A stretch of 64,000 nucleotides of DNA from Ardenticatenaceae bacterium (GTDB taxonomy: Bacteria; Chloroflexota; Anaerolineae; Promineifilales; Promineifilaceae), in the NCBI GenBank assembly GCA_020634435.1, contig JACKBS010000005.1, forward strand, positions 372,001 through 436,000, read 5' to 3'. A model generated the notes under the pieces. The model saw nothing but the letters and a program-made list of their open reading frames with translations. It was not told the origin of the DNA and did not search any database. The translations under genes and the position numbers were made by a program. Positions 60,801-64,000 of this stretch are shown here, piece by piece; position 1 is the stretch's first letter; the number at the start of each line of letters is the position of its first letter.

Positions 60801-60885
60801 CACCTCGCCCACGGCCACCGACCTGAGCCACGTCGTTCCCGACGCGGTGCCCAGCGGTCTCCCCGTCGGCGGCACGATTGACTAA
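57802..60885 (+). CDS. VCBS/FG-GAP - ASPIC/UnbV - di-heme cytochrome c peroxidase fusion lipoprotein
   Basis: A 1027-residue exported protein. The N-terminus has a lipobox-like FVGC, followed by seven Asp-rich VCBS/FG-GAP blades (such as 'DYDNDGWQDLYLAV') that bind calcium and form a beta-propeller. An ASPIC/UnbV domain (about 435-512, 'LRLHFGLGTFDTVEELTIRW') follows. A membrane segment (about 545-595) separates this from a MauG/cytochrome c peroxidase domain (about 628-1010) with CVTCH and CADCH. The two halves are usually separate proteins. The function of the combination is not known to me. It starts after AGGAGGG. Confidence 0.88.
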   Translation: MKKIAFLIVLFLFVGCKQASETAVSTPPSTPLFQNVSRAAGITQTRQGNDRAIGQAWGDYDRDGWVDFYVTDTKGPNTLFHNNGDGTFSRPVFAETVALPDGFSGGASFADYNNDGWPDLYVANWGQNVLFRNDAGQGFTDVTTEAGVGGQGENSQTASWGDYDSDGWLDLYVANWACYPRCGRPSQGDTDRLYHNNGDGTFTDVTPLLGGETYGAGFVASFTDYDNDGDLDIYLLNDEFLFPTGNKLWRNDGPGCDGHCFTQVAPSANADTHIMGMGLATADYDNDGDFDFYFSNAGPMTLLQNQGDGTFGNVAELAGVDLPDGVAWAASAFDYDNDGWQDLYLAVMTTASHDGIAANPLFHNNGDGTFSRVSSGSGASDVGPTMGIALADFDNDGRIDLLLGNKDDGYSLLRNQSSQADGHWLTLDLAGAGSVNRDAIGTRVTVRTADGNVQMREVQSGGSLGAGHELRLHFGLGTFDTVEELTIRWPDGRSQTFTDIAANRQISLPYPLDATAEAAQQTALYPPATNKLTANQLPTNALIVANLVAWSLLFLSILRLRRPLGITRQAVLRVGAVVLVVGTAVYLFTNLQAAETEPPPTEAEPTLATKLAQAGAIEPLQLPAAPEAQVALGRALFWDPILSGNKDTACVTCHHPVEGTGDGLELPIGTGGQGLGPERVFVGTRQVLVPRNATPVYNLGLDGMDVMFWDGRVALLADGQFDSPANDDLPYNLENAVAVQAMFPVTSPDEMRGHPGDTDMFGERNEMGNLKGHQAAIMWDGLMAKLLAVPAYQELFQAAYPGVPLDELNFGHAANALAAYQMDTFTFLDSPWDRYLQGDETALSAEALAGAELFYGEAGCADCHSGSLLSDMQFHNIGVPQIGPGKGNEEPYDYGRARETGDESDLFAFRTPPLRNVAITGPWMHNGAYATLEAVIWHHLNARDAVENYDFTQLPPLVLAEDSGDTAVHTAALNAPSFAMPTRDLTDAEVAELVAFLEALTSPTATDLSHVVPDAVPSGLPVGGTID

Positions 60886-60893
60886 CTGAAAAC

Positions 60894-60960
60894 GGGGCAC
60901 AGTCTTTTCTCTGTGCCCCTCCGTGCTCCTCTGTGCACCTCTGTGTTCCGCTTTTCCCGG
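60894..60960. repeat. 10-base-iterated intergenic element (CTCTGTGCCC type)
   Basis: GGGGCACAG (60894-60902) pairs with CTGTGCCCC (60911-60919). Then CTCCGTGCTC, CTCTGTGCAC and CTCTGTGTTC iterate a 10-base unit. It ends just before the ribosome binding site of the GH31 gene. An apparent coding extension of that gene through this element is an artefact. Confidence 0.65.
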
Positions 60961-60978
60961 ACACAACAGGAGATTCTT

Positions 60979-63699
60979 TTGACTCGCAAACTCTTTCTTA
61001 GCCTCCTGGCCATCTTGCTATTTTTACCAAGCCAAACGTCCGCGCAAAGCGAGACGGCCGTTCCCCAACGCACCTACACCTCTGGCGACAGCTACCTCGT
61101 TGTGGAGGTTTTGGACGACGACCTGATCCATTTTGAAGCGGGACAAGGCACTCCGCCCGCCGCTGGCACCCCGCTTGGCACCAGCCCAATGGTGCAAAAA
61201 ACGGACTATCCCGGCCCCACGAGCTTCACGGACGACGGCCAGGGCACGCTAACCACGGCCGAATTGCAGGTGCAGGTTGATCCGCAAACGCTGTGCAGCA
61301 CGGTTTGGGATTTGACGAAAGAGGAGCCTTTGCGTTTAACGGCCGTTTGCCCCCAAGACCTCGATGCACGCAAAAGCAGTCTGGTCATTGACCCCGCCGC
61401 CACGCAAGATGTCTACGGCCTGGGCGAGAAGTTCCGCACCCCCGGCGAACCCAACGGCGACTGGATCGGCAGCGAGCGCGATCCCGGCCTGTTTGGCAAC
61501 GTCATGGAAGAATTCAGCGGCGGCATGGTGGGCAACGCCCAATTTCCCATCCTGTACGCCCTCGGCGCGGGCCGAGACAATTACGCCCTGTTTGTGGATG
61601 CCGTCTACAAACAGGAGTGGGAGTTTATCGGCGCGGAATGGAGCATGACCACCTCGGCCGATCCGCTGCGCTGGTACCTGCTGGGCGGCCCCGATTTGCC
61701 CGATTTGCGTGCCGATTATTTGGAGTTAAACGGCCGTCCGCCCGTGCCGCCCAAAGCGCTGTTTGGCCTCTGGGTCTCCGAGTACGGCTTCGACAACTGG
61801 GCCGAGCTGGACGACAAGCGGCAAACGCTCAACGCCAACCAGTTCCCGCAGGACGGCTTTGTCCTCGATCTGCAATGGTTTGGCAACATCCACCCGCCCA
61901 GCCAGATGGGCTCCATCAGCTGGGACCTGAACAACTTCCCCGATCCCGCCGCCAAAATCGCTGATCTAGCCAGCGATGGGCTGGGACTCATCCTCATCGA
62001 AGAGTCGTATGTGGATGACGATCTGCAAAATTTTGGCCTGATGGCCAGCCAGAGCTACCTGGTGAAAGCGTGCGACACCTGCGGCCCGGCCACGATACGT
62101 GAATGGTGGGGCAACGGCGGCATGGTCGATTGGACCAACGAAGAGGGTGCAGCCTACTGGCACGATCTGGTGCGCCAGCCGCTCATCGAGGCGGGCGTGT
62201 TTGGCCACTGGACTAACCTGGGCGAGCCGGAAATGGTCGCGCCCAACAGCTGGTATGCGGGCCTGCCCGGCCTAGACCTGCATGACCAGCTGGCGAACAA
62301 CAATATTTACAATCTGTTCTGGGCCAAGAGCATCTTTTTGGGCTACCAGCGCAACGGCGTCATGCAGCGCCCCGTCATTTTGTCCCGCTCCGGCACGACG
62401 GGCATCCAGCGCTACGGCGCGGCGATGTGGTCGGCCGACATCGGCTCCAATTTTGACAGCCTGGCGGCGCACATGAACGCGCAAATGAACATGTCGCTCT
62501 CCGGCCTGGATTATTTTGGCACCGATGTGGGCGGCTTCCATCGCGGCAACATCAGCCCGGCCGATTTGGACGAGCTGTACACCGTCTGGCTGGCCAACAG
62601 CGCCCTGTTGGACGTGCCGCTGCGGCCGCACACAGAAAACCTATGCAACTGCAAAGAAACCGCCCCCGACCGCGTCGGTGACCTGGCCAGCAATCTGGCC
62701 AACGTGCGACTGCGCTATGCGCTTTCGCCGTACTACTACTCGCTGGCGCATCTGGCGGCGCAAACCGGGTCGCCCGTCGTGCCGCCGCTGTTTTTCTACT
62801 ACCAGGACGATCCGCAAACGCGTGATTTGGGCGACCATAAGCTGCTGGGCCGCGATATTTTGGTGCGCACGGTGACGGAGGCTGGGGTAACGGCCGTTCC
62901 CGTCTATCTCCCCGCTGGCCAATGGGTCAACTTCCACACCGGCGAATGGGTCAACAGCAGCGGCCAATGGCTGGAGGATGTGCCCACCACGCACGACGGC
63001 CTGTTCCAACTGCCGATCTTTGTCCGGGCCGGGGCCATCGTGCCGCAAATGTTTGTAGACGTGCAAACGATGAATATGTACGGCCTGCGCCGGGACGGCA
63101 GCACGCGGGACGAGCTGATTGTGTACGTGGTGCCCGCACCAGAACCGAGCAGCTTTACCTTGTTTGAAGACGACGGCCGTTCCACAGCCTACCAATCTGG
63201 CGCATTGCAAACCACGCAAATCAGCCAGCGCTGGCTCGATGGGCAAATGACGGTGGAAATTGCCACCGCCGAGGGCAGCTATGACGGTGCACCCGCCAGC
63301 CGCGACAATGTGCTCAAGCTAGCGGTTGGGGATGCGGTGATTACGGCCGTTTCTCTCAACGGCACCAACTTAGCAGAACTAGATTCGATGGAAGCGTGGG
63401 AAACGGCAGCTTCCGGCTACATCCTCACAAACAGCGAACTGTGGGCTAAATCTGGCACGCTGCCCGTGGCTGAAGCGAAACAGTTTGTGGTAACGCTGGA
63501 CCAGCCAGTTGAAGCGGTTGCTGAGGTTGAGGTGGCAGTGGAGGGTACGGCCGTTCCCACCCAAACACCCGCCGTATCTGAAACAACAGACAGCGAACCC
63601 GCCCCCAATCGCACGCCGCTTTTCATCGGTTTGGGAATCGCGCTTGTGCTTCTCGTAGGCGGCTGGCTTTACTTTCAACAACGACGTAGTCAAATGTAA
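60979..63699 (+). CDS. Glycoside hydrolase family 31 protein with Asn at the expected nucleophile
   Basis: A 906-residue secreted protein: signal peptide ('LFLSLLAILLFLPSQTSA'), N-terminal beta domain, GH31 barrel, C-terminal beta domains and a terminal membrane anchor ('LGIALVLLVGGWLYF'). The general acid region 'MWSADIGSNFDSL' keeps its Asp, and 'YFGTDVGGFHRG' matches the conserved GxDxGGF. The nucleophile motif, normally WxDxxE, reads HWTNLGEPE, so Asp is replaced by Asn. Either the enzyme is altered in mechanism or the true nucleophile lies elsewhere. It starts at TTG 60979 with AGGAGA upstream. It probably acts on alpha-glucosides at the cell surface. Confidence 0.85.
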   Translation: MTRKLFLSLLAILLFLPSQTSAQSETAVPQRTYTSGDSYLVVEVLDDDLIHFEAGQGTPPAAGTPLGTSPMVQKTDYPGPTSFTDDGQGTLTTAELQVQVDPQTLCSTVWDLTKEEPLRLTAVCPQDLDARKSSLVIDPAATQDVYGLGEKFRTPGEPNGDWIGSERDPGLFGNVMEEFSGGMVGNAQFPILYALGAGRDNYALFVDAVYKQEWEFIGAEWSMTTSADPLRWYLLGGPDLPDLRADYLELNGRPPVPPKALFGLWVSEYGFDNWAELDDKRQTLNANQFPQDGFVLDLQWFGNIHPPSQMGSISWDLNNFPDPAAKIADLASDGLGLILIEESYVDDDLQNFGLMASQSYLVKACDTCGPATIREWWGNGGMVDWTNEEGAAYWHDLVRQPLIEAGVFGHWTNLGEPEMVAPNSWYAGLPGLDLHDQLANNNIYNLFWAKSIFLGYQRNGVMQRPVILSRSGTTGIQRYGAAMWSADIGSNFDSLAAHMNAQMNMSLSGLDYFGTDVGGFHRGNISPADLDELYTVWLANSALLDVPLRPHTENLCNCKETAPDRVGDLASNLANVRLRYALSPYYYSLAHLAAQTGSPVVPPLFFYYQDDPQTRDLGDHKLLGRDILVRTVTEAGVTAVPVYLPAGQWVNFHTGEWVNSSGQWLEDVPTTHDGLFQLPIFVRAGAIVPQMFVDVQTMNMYGLRRDGSTRDELIVYVVPAPEPSSFTLFEDDGRSTAYQSGALQTTQISQRWLDGQMTVEIATAEGSYDGAPASRDNVLKLAVGDAVITAVSLNGTNLAELDSMEAWETAASGYILTNSELWAKSGTLPVAEAKQFVVTLDQPVEAVAEVEVAVEGTAVPTQTPAVSETTDSEPAPNRTPLFIGLGIALVLLVGGWLYFQQRRSQM

Positions 63700-63706
63700 G
63701 CAAACT

Positions 63707-63756
63707 GGGACGCGGACAAGCGCGGATGAACGCGGATTTGAAATGATCCGCGTCCC
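63707..63756. repeat. 10-base-iterated intergenic palindrome (GCGGATGAAC type)
   Basis: GGGACGCGGA (63707-63716) and TCCGCGTCCC (63747-63756) pair perfectly. Between them GCGGACAAGC, GCGGATGAAC and GCGGATTTGA iterate a 10-base unit. It lies between the GH31 and the GH13 genes. Confidence 0.7.
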
Positions 63757-63787
63757 CAAAAAATTTCAATTCATAGAGGCTTTTTAC

Positions 63788-64000
63788 ATGGAAGATTTTG
63801 TTTTTGGCTCCCTCTCCACCACCGAAAAACGATTGAAGTATTACCAGAAATGGCGACAGGGTGTGAAGCACCACAGCCAGATTTCGCCCCGCGCACCGCA
63901 GGCTGGCGATGCGCCGGTTCTCACAGTTATCGTGGGGCTGCCGCAGCTGATTGACCGGATTGAATGCGAACTGATGCTGCCAGAAACGGCCGTTTGCCCC
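63788..64000 (+). CDS. GH13 alpha-amylase/neopullulanase-type enzyme, N-terminal part (cut by window end)
   Basis: An open frame of 71 codons running off the window. It starts at ATG 63788 behind AGAGG and reads 'EDFVFGSLSTTEKRLKYYQK', then 'RQGVKHHSQISPRAPQAGD'. This matches the N-terminal beta-domain lead-in of intracellular GH13 cyclomaltodextrinase/neopullulanase-like enzymes; no catalytic residue is inside the window. No signal peptide is present, so it would degrade imported maltodextrins in the cytoplasm. The assignment rests on pattern memory and genomic context. Confidence 0.6.
   Translation, partial: MEDFVFGSLSTTEKRLKYYQKWRQGVKHHSQISPRAPQAGDAPVLTVIVGLPQLIDRIECELMLPETAVCP

Overview
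The window looks like chromosomal DNA of a mesophilic, filamentous-type Chloroflexota bacterium (Anaerolineae/Caldilineae-like). This is inferred from the gene families, the order Asp23 - fakA - degV - recG - coaD - rpmF - fabD - fabG - Asp23 - nusB, the mevalonate kinase and the secreted-protein repertoire; there is no rRNA here to settle it. I found no tRNA, rRNA, insertion sequence, phage or CRISPR array. A striking genome-wide signature is the octamer ACGGCCGT, which I counted about 100 times by eye in 64 kb, roughly one per 640 bases, mostly inside genes and often extended to AACGGCCGTT.

Layout. 0.4-4.4 kb: an extended SDR reductase, an HD hydrolase (minus), an aldo/keto reductase and a rhomboid protease. 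5.4-11.7 kb: a two-gene operon of a P-loop ATPase carrying an inserted effector-associated (EAD7-like) domain and a 1748-residue winged-helix/TPR/membrane protein. 11.9-16.4 kb (minus): hybrid histidine kinase, response regulator, and a degenerate UvrD-like ATPase. 16.6-19.0 kb: an AT-rich, translationally coupled membrane pair, then a probable TIR/deoxyribosyltransferase-like effector whose C-terminal EAD7-like domain aligns without gaps to that of the ATPase 12 kb away. 19.1-25.6 kb (minus): a sulfur/respiratory module (octaheme tetrathionate-reductase-family cytochrome, heptaheme/cytochrome b fusion, two YedE-type transporters, one with a cysteine-less rhodanese domain), preceded by an ArsR regulator with an ATTC-N8-GAAT palindrome at its promoter. 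25.8-33.5 kb: channel-like protein, secreted CAP-domain protein, ClpS, MFS transporter, SDR, UbiA-type prenyltransferase and mevalonate kinase. 33.7-43.6 kb: housekeeping block for fatty-acid synthesis and uptake, recG, coaD, L32 and nusB. 43.6-45.9 kb: dead Nudix fold, Rieske oxygenase, vapBC.

45.9-49.9 kb holds pheS-pheT behind a complete, textbook-like phenylalanine attenuator: a strong promoter, a 26-codon leader peptide with seven Phe codons that starts almost at the predicted transcript 5' end, an antiterminator candidate and an intrinsic terminator. The pheS frame is broken twice, each time by one extra base in a run of four C or four G, which suggests sequencing error in an essential gene.

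50.0-64.0 kb is an alpha-glucan utilisation locus: a MarR regulator with tandem TTGA-N4-TCAA dyads over its promoter, a solute-binding lipoprotein fused to an X25-like starch module, MalF and MalG permeases, a GH13 lipoprotein, a CPBP membrane protease, a VCBS/ASPIC-cytochrome c peroxidase fusion, a GH31 protein with Asn at the expected nucleophile position, and the start of another GH13 enzyme cut by the window end. Intergenic spaces repeatedly contain self-complementary elements built from 9-10-base iterations.
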